Shown here: one piece after another, positions 14,885 through 27,168 of the stretch
How the letters are laid out: each line of letters begins with the position of its first letter
Position numbering within the stretch: position 1 is the first letter of the stretch
The notes under the pieces: model-generated
Databases searched by the model: none
The model's input: the letters and a program-made list of their open reading frames with translations, nothing else
Told to the model about the DNA's origin: nothing
Assembly: GCA_016169945.1 (NCBI GenBank)
Contig: JADLSH010000217.1
Location: 1,674,001-1,738,000 of the forward strand
Direction of reading: 5' to 3'
Length of the DNA: 64,000 nucleotides
Source of the DNA: Trachythela sp. YZ-2020
Lineage: Eukaryota > Cnidaria > Anthozoa > Malacalcyonacea > Clavulariidae
Made by a program: the position numbers and the translations under genes

Positions 14885-14921
14885 CCTCTTTATTAGTGTG
14901 TTTTTGTATACGCGCCTTTAA
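14885..14921 (-). promoter_or_regulatory. Shared upstream element, copy 4 (diverged)
   Basis: Minus strand: TTTTAAAGGCGCGTATAC, then AAAAACACACTAATAAAGAGG before the ATG of the 14503 gene. GATC has changed to GCGC compared with the other copies. Confidence 0.65.
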
Positions 14922-16050
14922 AACACGTGCTGACTTAGTAAAGGTTTGCGTGTTCGTGGAAGTAAGATTTGTTGTGTGTGGGGGTTAGTAAGTTGCGAGC
15001 CGCTAGGCGAGCATTGGGATTATGAAACTAGTTGAAAATGGTTTCATAATTTGATGAGTCGGGTTGAATTAGAGATGAATTGAAAATGCGCCAGTCCCCG
15101 TCAATTCCCTATACTGCCGTGCACATGGTGCCAACACTTATGCTAAGGCTGGGTAATCAGGGAGGCCAGAAAAAACCTGCAGTACAGGAAAACATGGGTA
15201 GGGCCAAGACCTCCAGCAGCTCCCCACATAGCTCCACTATCTTTACAAATCAAATAAGTATCGCCATCGACATTACGCAGCATCATGCTAAGTATGATGA
15301 ACAGTGTCCGGACGAGAAGCATGAATGACTTTTAACGTGCAAGTTTAAATTATGCAAGCCCCAAGATTGTATTTTGATCTTGCATTATATCAATATTTTA
15401 AGTTTAAGCGGTGTAAACTAGCTGAGCCCCAGTACTAATTTCATTCTCGCAATGCATGCAGTAATGCAAACAATAAAGATCATACAACAAATGCACTACA
15501 GTTCATAATCTAGTTCGGAATGATGATGCAGCAAATTAGGGTTGACGTGGAATTCAGGAATTAACATCGCCAGGTTTCATTCATATCTGTACTTCGTGCT
15601 TTACTTTGTCTTACTAACAACGAGAAAACGGAAAGGAAAACAAGTACACTGCGATGGAAATTTGGTGGAAGGTGGGGGATTTTATGTATACCAATGAATA
15701 TCTATACCACGGGAATTGAGACCCAGCAATGCAGAGACAGAAGTATCCATTATCCAACAACATTTTACAGTGCCTGGGTTGTTTGTGTCATTGTGTGGTA
15801 TACAAAGTAACTGTTGACAGATTTCCTGGGAAATAGGAAAATATAAGGACGGAAATGCTTTGATGTTCATAACTTCATATCGGTCACGCAAACTCAAGCA
15901 CTGGAACGTATGTGGCAGTAACAGAAAGTTATAGTAAAAGAAAATATTTGAAATACGTTGTTTAGAGTCGACATGACCATCCATCATGATATGACAGTTG
16001 TATACAATATGTGCCACATCCTCTAGCTTTAGAGACATTGTGACTAATGA
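14922..16050. other. Polinton edge and unassigned sequence
   Basis: A hairpin with 10-bp perfect arms (ATTATGAAAC 15019-15028, GTTTCATAAT 15041-15050) marks the approximate edge of the Polinton. Beyond it I find no recognisable gene. An open frame on the minus strand (15,682-16,074, up to 130 codons) runs into the tandem array and has no recognised motif. Confidence 0.4.
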
Positions 16051-16054
16051 CACT

Positions 16055-16965
16055 CGTAGCAATATACCAGACAAGAGCTATTATAGTGGTCATATTAATG
16101 GTTTTAAAATTCGAGGTTTGATAGGTAGAGCCTTGTAGCACCATACACCAGACAAGAGTAGATTCATGTATCGGATCATATTAGTAGGTATGAAAATTGA
16201 GATAGGTAGCACAGTACATAAAGCACGAGGCTCATACCAGACAAGATTAGTATATTCATGTATATAGGATCATATTAAAAGCTATAAATTCAAGATGCGA
16301 TAGCTAGCATAAAACGCTGAAACACGAGACTCATAAGCGCTAGACCAGATAAGAGTATATTCATGTATAGAATCATATTAAAGGTTATAAATTCAGGTCG
16401 AGATAATTAGCATAGAAAACGCAGAAAACGCTAAACAGTACATTCATGCATGTATAGGATCATATTAAAGCTAGAAATGTGAGTTGCGATAAGTAGCATA
16501 GTACAGTACGTCAAACACGAGACTCATAGCACTATACCAGACAAGAGTATATATATAGTCAGGTATAGGATCCTATTGGAAGCTAGTCACGTTAGAGTTG
16601 AGATAAATAGCGTAATACACTATAAAACATACTAAATACGAGACTCGTATAGCACTATACCAAGCAAGAGTATATAGGATCATGTATTCAGGTATAAGAT
16701 CATATTAAAAGCTAAAAGCTAGAAATTCGAGTTTAGATAAGTAGCATAATGCACTAAACATACTAAACATGAGATTCATAGCACTATATATACCAGACAA
16801 GAGTATAATTGTATTCAGGTATATAGGATCATATTAAAAGCTAGAAATTCGAGTTGAGAGAAGTAGAATATGCTAAACCAGACAAGCGTATATTACTATA
16901 TTCATGCAGAGGATCACATTAAAACATTTAGTCTAGTCTAGATAAATAGCATACTGTAACACGTT
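16055..16965. repeat. Degenerate tandem array, about nine units of roughly 95-125 bp
   Basis: Units share the ordered blocks ACCAGACAAGAGTATA, TTCATGTATAGGATCATATTAAA, GCTAGAAATTCGAG, GATAAGTAGCATA and AAACACGAGACTCATAGCACTATA. Copies begin near 16,055, 16,150, 16,240, 16,345, 16,540, 16,665, 16,790 and 16,875, with indels between them. It is a decayed satellite or minisatellite; no coding capacity. Confidence 0.8.
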
Positions 16966-17029
16966 AAAAGTACACCTATAGTTATAACAATAAGAAACGA
17001 ACTCACTCGGTTTTGGGGTCCCAGAAATA

Positions 17030-17460
17030 AGATTAGGAGCGACAGCGATTTCCCAGGTTCAGAACAGAGGGAGCTTGTACGTCTGAGGGAAAAACAATCT
17101 CGTGCCGAGATGAAGAACTACGCCGGCCGTTCTTGAGTAGGTAAAACATATCGTTCCTGACTAGGCAATTTGTCCCGGGCCTGGTGGTTGCATCGCAATG
17201 CAATCCGTCCTCTTCAAATTGGTTGATTTCCATATGGAAGTCTGGATATGAAAGGTACGCCAGCCGTTCTTGTGCAGGGAATAAACCTATATTGTTCACA
17301 ACTTCACAATTTGTCTCTGATATTGGTGGTTGCACCGCAGCGAAACCGATCCTCTTCAACTTGTGTAACATTGCGCCAATTCCACATGGTCTTCCTGAGG
17401 TTCGAACCAAGATTTGTTATTCTTTCCATCCAGAAGCCGTACAGCCTTTGCTCTCAACGT
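17030..17460. other. Duplicated segment, possible exon on the minus strand
   Basis: Two diverged copies of a segment of about 95 bp (17,131-17,222 and 17,258-17,358) share CGCC(G/A)GCCGTTCTTG, CAATTTGTC, GGTGGTTGCA and ATCC(G/T)CTTCAA. A minus-strand frame is open across both (17,410-17,033) and reads two weakly similar blocks. This could be a repeated-domain exon or a chance frame in a duplicated repeat. No family recognised. Confidence 0.3.
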
Positions 17461-17497
17461 AATCTTTACATGTTTTTTTTTTGTTTTTGTTGTTTTT

Positions 17498-17715
17498 TTT
17501 GTGTTACAAGGTTTGATACCTTGAAACAAACTTTGAAAAATTTCACTAGCACTGTTTACACACTGACTGAAATCTTGCGAATGAGTAGGAGACGCATAAA
17601 CTGTACCCAAATGTTTTAATGCAAAGAGGACCATTGTATGCATGATGGTGACAGCTATCTTTAGGAGAGCTTTTGATTGGTTAGGCCCAAGTTTGCATCA
17701 GTTGTTCACATGCTA
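17498..17715. repeat. Interspersed repeat, copy 1 (second copy at 57,190-57,412)
   Basis: From ACAAGGTTTGATACCTTGAA through GAGGACCATTGTATGCATG to CACATGCTA, this segment is repeated in the same orientation at 57,190-57,412 with few differences. It begins with a small hairpin (AAGGTTTGATACCTT). Unclassified; possibly the end of a longer element. Confidence 0.75.
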
Positions 17716-18029
17716 AGTAGCCAAAGTTCAATTTCTTATCATATTTTATATTTATTAACAGACACGAGAATAAACGCCTTGTTCTATCAAGGTATTTGAG
17801 CTTTCCCTGAGCTACATTTGGTGCATGCACTAATTGTGTTGACAGACTGGCAAGGCCTTAGGGCAAATGGAATCTTCTTGAACATATTACATCATTAACC
17901 ACAATTTATTGCTTTGCATAAATTGAATATATAACATCACCAGCTCGTCGCTCAATAGATCATTTTTCCTACTAAACAGAAACGGCTCATCCTTATTAGC
18001 TAGGAATTTTATTACGTGTGTACAGCATC

Positions 18030-21000
18030 TTTAATTCTAGTAGTCTGTCATTCGTTAGCAGCAGCAGTTCACTTGTTGAGCAGGAAAATTACTCTACAAG
18101 TGAAAATTTTCCACAATTAGGAAATAATGATAATATAGATTTTTTACAATCGTTGAAAGGATTTAGGGTTGGCATTTGAATATTGCATCATTAGTTAAAC
18201 ATATTGATGAATTGAAAATATATCTTGAAAAAGAACCGCTCGATATCCTAAGTATAAATGAAAGTAGACTTGATGAAACGATAAGCACGGATGTTGTCAG
18301 CATACCAGGATACGAAATGATTGTTAAAAATCGTAATCGCGAGGGAGGTGGTGTTGCAATTTACTATCGCAGTATTTCGAATGTCACGAATAGGCAAGAT
18401 ATAATTCCAGCGAATGTTGAGGCTGTTTGTCTCGAGGTCACTAAGCCAAAATCCAAACCTATTTTAATTGCATCTGTACATAGACCACCAAAATTCGCGA
18501 ATCGAATTCCTAAATGAAATTGAAACACTATTTCAAAATCTTGATAATGAACACAAAGAACAAATTATTGTCGGTGATTTTAATTTATTCCAACAAACAC
18601 AGTTGATTGAGCATCCTACGCGAATTACAGATAGTACATCGTCTCTTTTGAATGTTGCAGTTGTAACTGATCCCGAAACATTTCGCAATCTGGGGTTCTG
18701 CGTGTATCTAGGAATTAGTGACCACAGCTTAATTTACGTTTGTATAAAACATTCGTTTAGCTCTAATAAAAATCAACCTAAAGTGATTCGATCAAGGGAT
18801 TATAAGAGTTACGTGCAAATAAATTTTAATTATGATCTAAATATCGCTTTGTCAGATATAGATTGGGATATTGATGATCCAAATAGACTATGGGAGAACT
18901 TTAAAACATAATTTAATTGTGTTGCTGATGTTCATGCACCAATTAAAAACCGTAAAGTAAGAAGTCGAAAAGCTCCGTGGTTCACAGATGAGAGTAAGAA
19001 AAATATGAACCGTAGGGATTTCCTTAAGAAAAAAGCTAGTCAATCAAATTCAAGTGCATATCACAATGCCTATAAAAGTATACGAAATAAGATTAATAAA
19101 CAAATAATATATGCAAAGCGACATTACTATACAGATTGTATTGATAGAAATAAGAATTATACAAAACAAATGTGAAAAATATTAATCATTTGATTAATAA
19201 ATAATCTAAATCTACAAACATTTCATCATTGCAAATTGAAAATCAAGCAGTCGTTGAAAATTCGACCATAGCAAATCTATTTAATGAATATTTTACTGAC
19301 ATTGGACCAACTTTGTCAAGCCAAATTTCGGAAACTAATGTCAATTTTGGGATATACATGAAATTTAGCGCTCAAAAGGAGTTTAATTTCTCAGACATTC
19401 ATATTCAGGAGGTTCTTTATGAAATTAGTAAATTAAATACATCTAAGTCTGTGGGACCTGATAATATTCCAGCCAAACTTATAAAGGACTCGAAAGGCGT
19501 CGTTGCCCCATTTTTAACATTGATATGTAATGCCTCTTTAAGTAATGGAATTTTTCCTAACGATTTTAAAAAACAAGAGTAAGTCCAATTTATAAATCCG
19601 GTAACAAAAAAGAGCGAGGTAATTATCGACCTATATTTCTATACTGTCGATAATTGCGAAACTTTTTGAGAAGCTTGTTTGTTCGCAACTCAACATGTTT
19701 TTAACTGAAAATAATATCCAGACTGCATGTCAGTCTGGGTCTCGAAAAGGTCATTCAATTACAACGGCTCGTTTAGAAAATACTGATTCATGGTTACTGA
19801 ATATGGATGCCGAGATGATAAACGGTGTCCTTTTCCTTGATCTATGCAAAGCATTTGACACAGTTGATCATAAGATTCTTATTAAAAAGTTATCTATTTA
19901 TGGAATTCAAAACAAATGCCTTGACTGGTTTAAATCGTATTTGCATAATAGAAAACAATTCTGCGTGGTCAATAATGCAACATCGTCCTCTAAGAAGGTA
20001 AATTGTGGGGTTCCACAAGGATCAAACCTTGGTCCTCTTCTATTTTTGATGTATGTTAATGATCTCTCAAACTGTTTGGAGAACTCACATGCCGCAATGT
20101 ATGCTGACGACAACAAGTATTACAATGCGTTCATCTAGTTTATGTAATGTAGAAGAATCCTTAAATAATGAATTAGAAAATATTCATCAATGACTTCTTT
20201 CAAACAAATTAACACTAAATGTTGAAATAACAGAATACATGATCATTGGAACACGTCAAAGGTTGAGTAATCTTTCTCAAGACATTAGTGTGTCTATCGA
20301 TGGGAATGTGTTAAAAGAAGTGGAATCAAAAAAGACCTTAGGCGTTTTGGTTGACAAACATCTGTGCTGGGATAAGCAGATTGATAACATCAGTAAAAAA
20401 GGTTCGAAGGGCATTGGCATGTTGCGTCGTGTAAAGCCATATGTTTCAACTGAAACTCTTAAACATCTTTAGCAAGCTTTAGTTCAACCATACTTTGATT
20501 ACTGCTCAATGATTTGGGGTAACTGTGGCGAATCTTTAAGAGGCAAGCTACAGAAACTTCAAAACCGAGCTGCAAGAGTTATTACTGGCGACTCATATGA
20601 AATACGCTCTATAGATATTTTAAAGAAACTAGATTGGAAAACGCTATGGGAAAGAAGGAAGGAGCAACGACTAAAATATGTATCAACATTTCGGACATGT
20701 TTAAATTATCCAATTCTGATCGATATGAATTAAGAAGTAATAAAAATAAGCTGATGTTGTCGAAGCCAAAAACAAATTCAATGAAACGAACTTTCGGTTA
20801 TGCTGCTGCGAAAGTTTGGAATGAAAGAAATAAAAACTCTTGAATGATTTTTATCATATTTGGGTGGGGTTGGAGTGAGAATAATAAAACTTTGAATATC
20901 TTTTTTATATTATTTGGGTGGTTTGGGGAGGGTGGGTGGGAATTTATTATACTGTCTGTAACTACAAGTCCTAATGAAAAGCAACGAAAACCTTGTAAAT

Positions 21001-21110
21001 ATTTTATAGTTGATTAGCTACCGTGTTAAAAGATGTTTTTTAATAATAATAATAATAATATTAATAATAATAATAATATTAATAATAATAATAATAATAA
21101 AAATAATAAT
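18030..21110 (+). mobile_element. CR1/L2-like non-LTR retrotransposon (LINE-A), decayed
   Basis: The 3' two-thirds of a LINE. An APE-type endonuclease region (about 18,150-18,900) shows Asp-x-Leu-x-Ile-x-Glu-(T/S)-x-Leu and Gly-Gly-Gly-Val-Ala-Ile-Tyr. A reverse transcriptase follows (about 19,400-20,130), with Phe-Asp-Thr-Val-Asp-His, Gly-Val-Pro-Gln-Gly-Ser and the YADD catalytic box at about 20,099. Thumb and C-terminal sequence extend to about 20,843. There are several frameshifts and in-frame stops (for example at 18,174, 18,517, 18,911, 19,582 and 20,138), so it is inactive. A 3' untranslated stretch is followed by (TAA)n at 21,041-21,108, which may be its tail. CR1/L2 placement is by motif style only. 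Confidence 0.85.
21041..21108. repeat. (TAA)n microsatellite
   Basis: Mostly TAA repeats with ATT interruptions, directly after LINE-A and plausibly its 3' tail. Confidence 0.85.
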
Positions 21111-21559
21111 AAAAGACTAAAGTCAACATGGTTTATATACGTGGCAATCCAAGAGAAAAACTACCTGAGTGGTTTTCGGTTCAAACGCTAATAAACCGAA
21201 TTGAAAGCTGTTTGTGACAGGTTTGGATACGCCTAATAGGTAGCCTGAAATGATTTAACGACATAAAAAAACGTTGAAACTACTGTAGGTAGCCATTTTA
21301 ATGCATGGATAGAAATGTTTTAACGAATAAATACAACCCTTTAGACGCATCGATAGGCCAAATCGTTAAAACGAATAGAACCATATAGATTTTACGGATA
21401 GAACTAATGACGTTAACAGCTTTAGACTAACGTTTATACAATACTTTCTGACATACATAATAATTTAAAAGTTAGTAATTAAATAAATTTTTCCATGTTG
21501 GAACAAGATTGAAACGGACATTTCCTCTAAATGCATGATTTAAAATTTCTTGAAAAAGA

Positions 21560-22260
21560 GAGTGTATTTTACACGAAACAATATTTTTTAATTTTCATGC
21601 TTTATCTTTCGCTCCAAAGACTGGTTTAAAAGTTCCATTTTTAGCAGAGGTTATCAGGACTCTTAAACGATATTTTAAGCGAAATCCATTCGATAGTTCG
21701 CGAGACAATTGCTTTCGAGTTGACACAGGAGTGAAGCAAATTTGGCAAAAAGCTGGTTTCGAACACTGCTCTGTCGCACGTTTTGAAGTAAATAAAGTGA
21801 TCGCTAAGGGCACTGTAAACAGCTTACCCCTCCAAATGGAGTACTGTAACAATGGAATCTAGATTTATTGTTTTTATGTATTTCTGAGTGCTCGGTTCCA
21901 ACGTACAGGCAGTTAAAAATCACAATATTTAGCCGAATTTTTGTTAACATGTCTCAGAGGCATGGCTTCATTTTGATATGGTTTGTCGCGAAAACAAACC
22001 CGGTTTACTAGCAACTTTCTCGTTATTTCCGAACATTATTGACTGTAAAATACGTTTGCTTTGCTGTTGGCGTAAGCTTCGCTATATTTTTGGTTGTGGC
22101 CACATGTGTTTATAGAATAGTTGCAAAAATTAGTGTTTTGGTTGCTGTGTGTATGCAAAAGGTTGTATTTTTAGGGATCCCCTTCATTAAAATAGCTGAA
22201 AATATATTATAATGCAAAGTCCTTTGTCTGCCCACTATTCCACACAGTGAGTAGTGACTA
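21560..22260 (+). repeat. Unclassified repeat R, uninterrupted copy
   Basis: The segment from GTATTTTACACGAAACAATA to the sequence after 22,200 recurs on the minus strand as two pieces, 28,215-28,046 and 24,814-24,330. A minus-strand open frame is present in both copies, but the plus-strand reading (GTGAAGCAAATTTGGCAAAA...GAATCTAGATTTATTG) looks like a gene end: 'VKQIWQKAGFEQCSV...' type residues are recoverable on the plus strand. The copies differ by substitutions and small indels, so the duplication is not recent. Identity unknown. Confidence 0.7.
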
Positions 22261-23200
22261 CACAAGAGGTTTTGGTCTAGTGATGGCTGAAAGTTGTTAA
22301 TAAACTGCCCTTTGTCCTGTGATATTCTGTAGTGCTCCGATAATTTTTTAGGGGCTGTTTATAAGAACCGTGCTTGTTATGGCCATATCAAAATTGCTCC
22401 ATATATTGTTTTATATAAATCTGTAACCTTGGGATCCAGTGTCGGTTGCAGCAAAAAGATACAACATTGCTAGTCCCACAACAATTGGAAGGCTAGTGGT
22501 TGCAGCCCATGACTGCCCGCTTGCTAGTGACCAAGGCCGGATATTGGTGTACATGCTGGGGGAGGTGAAATAAATTTTGGGGGAGGCGATATAAATTTTA
22601 GTGCCCGGGCCCTTGGAAGAGTGGGTTCTCAGATTTTAGGGTTTAAGCCATTCCCCCTCAAGTAAAAAATGATACTTTATCGCGTGAAATAAATTTTGGG
22701 GGAGGCGATATAAATTTTAGTGCCCGGGCCCCTGGAAGAGTGGGTTCTCAGATTTTAGGGTTTAAGCCATTCCCCCTCAAGTAAAAAATGATACTTTATG
22801 TATGTAATGTAATAATTTATATGTGTTTATGCATTATGATTGTCATTCTCAGGGGAGGAGAAAAATGATCCCAGGAGAAGTGCTCACCTCCCAACACCTC
22901 CCCTCAAAATCCGGCCATGCTAGTGACTAATTAGCTGTTGGAGCAAGGAAAGATCTCCACATTACTGGGTTCACATGAAACTTTCAAGTGGGTAAAACTG
23001 ATAAGGCTAGGCCTTGAAAGGTCTGGACTCCTCTCCAAGACTTCTATTGCCTTCCTTCCAAATTTACAGGAGAAGGAGCCTAATTACAAATGTTCCAAGA
23101 GTGCTCATCAACATTCAAAAGCTTTTCAATCCACATCAAGCATTCTAGATTGCAAATCGTTATTTTGGGCATTGAACAAACCAACCAAGTGGACCACCAG
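22261..23200. repeat. Tandem duplication of about 118 bp in unassigned sequence
   Basis: AAATAAATTTTGGGGGAGG...TAAAAAATGATACTTTAT occurs at 22,567-22,680 and again at 22,685-22,797, differing at few sites. It is followed by CAGGGGAGGAGAAAAATGATCCC..., so the G-rich block resembles the termini of a degraded element. Nothing else is identified in this stretch. Confidence 0.7.
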
Positions 23201-23397
23201 GTCAGTTTCTGCTTCTCTTGCTGCTTCATGAAGGGTCGGTAACTGTATTCCACTGAAGTAAATCATTTAAGAAATGTATCAAATTCACAGGGGGGGGTTG
23301 TCAGTTTCTGCTTCTCTTGCTGCTTCATGAAGGGTCGGTAACTGTATGCCACTCAAGTAAATCATTTAAGAAATGTATCATGGGGGGGGGGGGGGTT
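23201..23397. repeat. Two-copy tandem duplication of about 100 bp ending in G-runs
   Basis: GTCAGTTTCTGCTTCTCTTG...AAGAAATGTATCA is found at 23,201-23,282 and 23,301-23,382. Each copy is followed by a G-run (8 and 14 G). A third G-run lies at 23,495-23,505. Confidence 0.75.
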
Positions 23398-23519
23398 TGG
23401 ACGAAATCTGGTTCGAATAGGCACTTCCAAAGGGGCACGTTAGGACCCTGTTCAATATATCTTACTAAGAGGGGGAGATATCTTCCTAAAAATGGGGGGG
23501 GGGAGAGATAGTGAGCAAA

Positions 23520-24329
23520 CTTACCATATCCCCTAAGGGGAAATGTGAAGATTTTCTGTAATTGCCTATATTGCGAAATATACACTAATTTCATTTTCCA
23601 GGAAATATGATTGGAGCATTTCTTTCTAATGGCTTGGATAGCCAACTCTATTAGGCACATGACAAGCTTGCAAGGTTAGCTAGCATGATTTTCCAGGCCA
23701 CCATCTTCCTACAATAACTCGTGTGGACATTTAAGTGGGAATTCAATAAATAAAATCTTGGACTTCAAAACAAAGGTAATTGAGTTGACCGTTATAATAA
23801 TAAAGACAAAAATGCCAATTCTTACTATTGGGCACACTAAAAGCACTTAATGTGTGCATTAAAATGTAATTCAATTAACAGAGACATGAACTTGAATACC
23901 AGTGAGTATCTGGACATTTAGTCCCGAGATAGCACTGCACTAACTGCAGTCATTTTCCTCGATGCGGGCTATCCCCTAACCCCCTGTTCTGCTTCTACAT
24001 GAAATTGGGTTGGCTAAAGGATAATGCTTTGGGTTTATCTCCTCTTTATCTACAACAATTGTCATGAATGTACCAAATGTGACCAGCAGCAACATGCGCC
24101 TAATCTTTTTAATTTTCCTCAAGGTATTCAACTTCCACAGCATTTACATTAAAGTAAGCAAATCTGCATGAATGCATATTTAACAGTTATTTACATATAT
24201 GTTTTAATTGTGTTGGAAAGAAACTTTTGATAGTTCAGATCTAAGTATAAACTTTGTGGAAGAATAGGAGGCAGATTATTAACAACTTTTTCAACTTTCA
24301 GCAATCCCTTGACCAAAACCTCTCGTGAT
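23520..24329. other. Unassigned sequence
   Basis: No gene, repeat or RNA recognised between the G-rich duplication and the minus-strand copy of repeat R. Confidence 0.4.
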
Positions 24330-24959
24330 TTCAATGTTGGAGTAGTGGGTAGACAAAGGGCTTTGCATATAATATATTTTGAGTTATTTTAATGGAAGGG
24401 CTTCTTAAAAATACAACCTTTTGCATACACACAGCAACCAAAACACAAATCTTTGCAACTATTCTATAAACACATGTGGCTACAACCAAAAATATAGCCA
24501 TGCTAAAGTCAACGTTAACAGCAAAGCAAATGTATTTTACAGTCAATAATGTTCGGAAATAACGAAGTGAAGCCATGCTCCTGAGGCATGTCAACAAAAA
24601 TTCGCCTAAAAATTGTGATTTTAACGGCCTTTACGTAGGAATTAAGCAGTCAGAAATACATAAAGACAATAAATCTAGATTCCTTGGTTACAGTACTCCA
24701 TTTGAAGTGGTGAATTGTTTACAGTGCCCTTACTGATCACTTTATTTACTTCAAAAGGTGCGACAGAGCACTGTTCGAAGCCTGCTTTTTGCCAAATTTG
24801 CTTCACTCCTGTGTAGGCCTGCTCTGGGATCTTAACTCGCCTTAAATCGCGGATAAAAATTGGCAAAGTTTCTCTTAAATCGCTTAAACTCGCACTAAAT
24901 TGCCTAAACAAGTCAACCAAATTAAAATGCTGAGAATAGTAAATACTATATACAGTGTA

Positions 24960-27033
24960 AACACCCTTTCCCCAGGAAAGGGGAGAAAAAACCCTGGTGA
25001 ACGCTGGTGACGTGTCTCCCAGATTTTGGGAGCTAAATTGAAATTGTACTGAGGGAGGAGTGGTTGAGGAGCTTGTTGTCTTCCGTGATATTGTTGCGTT
25101 TGGAAAATAGTATCTTGGGGCGATAAATTGAAAATTTGCAGCAAGAAATTGCGACGAAACTTTTTTATAATTATGTTTCGTATTTATCATGACATCACTT
25201 GTTACAATATCATCGCATGTTGAGTTACATTTCAAGTGAGAAGTTGGATCAGATCCAGATTTCAAAACAAAACAAGGCGTGTCAAACGAAAGCAGGCGTC
25301 GGCGCTATAAACACTATGATAAAACATAGGACATATCTTCTATAAACTGATATGATTGTTAACCTTTGAACCTTAGTCCTTATCCTGTCTGGTACTCTAA
25401 CCTCAAACAAAATGGATATATTTATAAATGCTGTGACATGGAATCACTATAAAATATCGGGAGCCGATCGAGACCCTTTGCCATGAATTTTATATATCGC
25501 CTTCGCCCCAGTCTGCGTGTAAACAATGCTATCTCGATGGTTAAAGCTCGTTAAAGACTGTAAAATATCCCGTCTTGGCATCGCTGAATCTCAACGATTA
25601 CAAAGTATGTCGAAGTATAACTCTCTGTTAGCAAACGTACGGTAAAATTATCCGATAAAGGCAAAGTCAACGACTCTTACGTGCGTGCGGTACAACTCGA
25701 ATATTTACGATAAAACATATGTATAAATACTTCATATTTTTAGTATACACCTGGTTTTAAATCGTAAATAGTTTTCATTGCTTTTCTAGATTGATCTAGT
25801 ATAATATACAATAGGGATTTAGAATAACAGTTGTTAGTATTTTCTAAAATTACTCATATTTCATGCTGCTGTGTCACTGCGACAATGCATGTGGTCTGAG
25901 ACATCAATGTCCAATGAGCAATTTTACAATATTTTGTGTATAACTATGTCATAGACTGTTTTTATTTTGCTGTACTACAGGTGCACGATTAAATGAGAGC
26001 TCTAACTCTAAAAGACTAAATGCTATCTCATATATATATATATCTGTGCGAATGCTTACGACATATTATGCATGACTATAGCTATCAGCTATGCCTATGC
26101 ATCAGTTTTATGAATTATGTACCGAAATAAAACGTGCAGACATAATAAAATAGAAAAGTATTTTGTAAACCTGATCCGTTCTATCATTTCTTTGCATGCG
26201 CCTTGGGGGAAATTTATATTAAATAAAGGCGATATTTAATTTACTACACTCTACAGTACTATATACTATATCGTAATTTGAAATTTCCGAAGCGGCGGAG
26301 GAAGCTATAAAATTTTGCCTTCAGGCTTCAGACTTAAAAAGGAAGTGCTCAAATAACATAATTTAGTAATTTCCCTCATAATTTTTGTGTCTTACTATTA
26401 ATAAAAGTCTTAATGTAAAATGCTTCAACAGATTTTTGTTTGGAGATCAATCTCTGCATGTTAGCTAGCGTTTGCTACAAGGCGCCGTGTGTCTATCGGC
26501 TATGATGCTTTTATAAGATATATGGTCACTCGTGAAAACTCTATTTATATTCAATATTAACTTATAGCGTTTAGAAATAGCAACAATTCTAGTGGTATAT
26601 TTCAAAAATATTATAAATATAACTTTATACATTTTATACATTTTATATAATGACGATTGTAGATAAGAGGCGTTTGATATAAAACCATGCTTGAGTCCTG
26701 AGAGAACATTAAACAACGGCTCAAAACTCAAAAGCGTACGATTTGGTTGCTTTCTTGACTTGTCTTTTAATAAGACTGTATACAACGTTTTTAAAACTTA
26801 AAAGCAAAGTACAAAAACCAAAATTATCAGGTAGTTTGAACTATATATGATTCCCAAGATCGATTAATATGATATCCCACTCCTTGCAATTGAACTGTAT
26901 AATTTTCAAGTGGAAGCGTGTAAATATGATACTTTCCTACACCCCTTTAGACAATAAATTTTTAAAGAGCCACGTGACCAGCGTTCACCAGGGTTTTTTC
27001 TCCCCAAGAGGAAAAAGCCTGGGTACGAGGTTG
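24960..27033. mobile_element. Nested element with inverted ends, probable
   Basis: Within the 3.2-kb element, GGGGAGAAAAAACCCTGG, GAACGCTGG and ACGTG (about 24,977-25,016) are inverted at 26,966-27,008. The right end runs out to CAACCTCGTACCCAGGC (minus strand, to about 27,033), a terminal motif also seen near 37,850 and 57,470. The left outer end is less well matched and no target duplication was found, so limits are approximate. Confidence 0.5.
25016..26965. other. Interior of the nested element, no gene recognised
   Basis: AT-rich sequence with short open frames only (longest about 106 codons, minus strand 26,785-26,465). A short (TA)n run is at 26,028-26,044. I see no motif. Confidence 0.4.
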
Positions 27034-27168
27034 GGAAAGGGGGGGTTTCTGATTGTTTATTTCAGACAAGATTAGGAGGGGGCTTATCCGAAAGGGCTTG
27101 CTGGAGAAAGGGGGCTTAGCCGAAAAACGGGAAGTTACATGCTTATTGATTATAGCCGAAACACAGTA

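Larger units (their letters stand above)
1..15060. mobile_element. Polinton/Maverick virus-like DNA transposon (left part outside the window)
   Basis: The co-occurrence of a protein-primed-type family B DNA polymerase, an FtsK/HerA-like packaging ATPase, a double jelly-roll capsid protein, a penton-like protein and a retroviral-type integrase with a chromodomain defines a Polinton (Maverick). Genes are packed with gaps of a few to tens of bases, on both strands. The left end and the polymerase N-terminus lie before position 1. The right end is not resolved: the last gene starts at 14,880 and coding density stops there, followed by a hairpin at 15,019-15,050; I place the end near 15,060 only roughly. 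The terminal inverted repeat cannot be recognised because its partner is off the window. Typical Polintons are 15-20 kb, so little is missing. No cysteine protease gene is seen and may lie to the left. Confidence 0.92.

Noticed and set aside
15080..16074. Host exons right of the Polinton
   Set aside because: The frames carry no recognisable domain, and the longer one runs into the tandem array.
22938..23511. Open frames of 64-111 codons around the G-runs
   Set aside because: They run through a tandem duplication and homopolymers and show no domain or codon signal.
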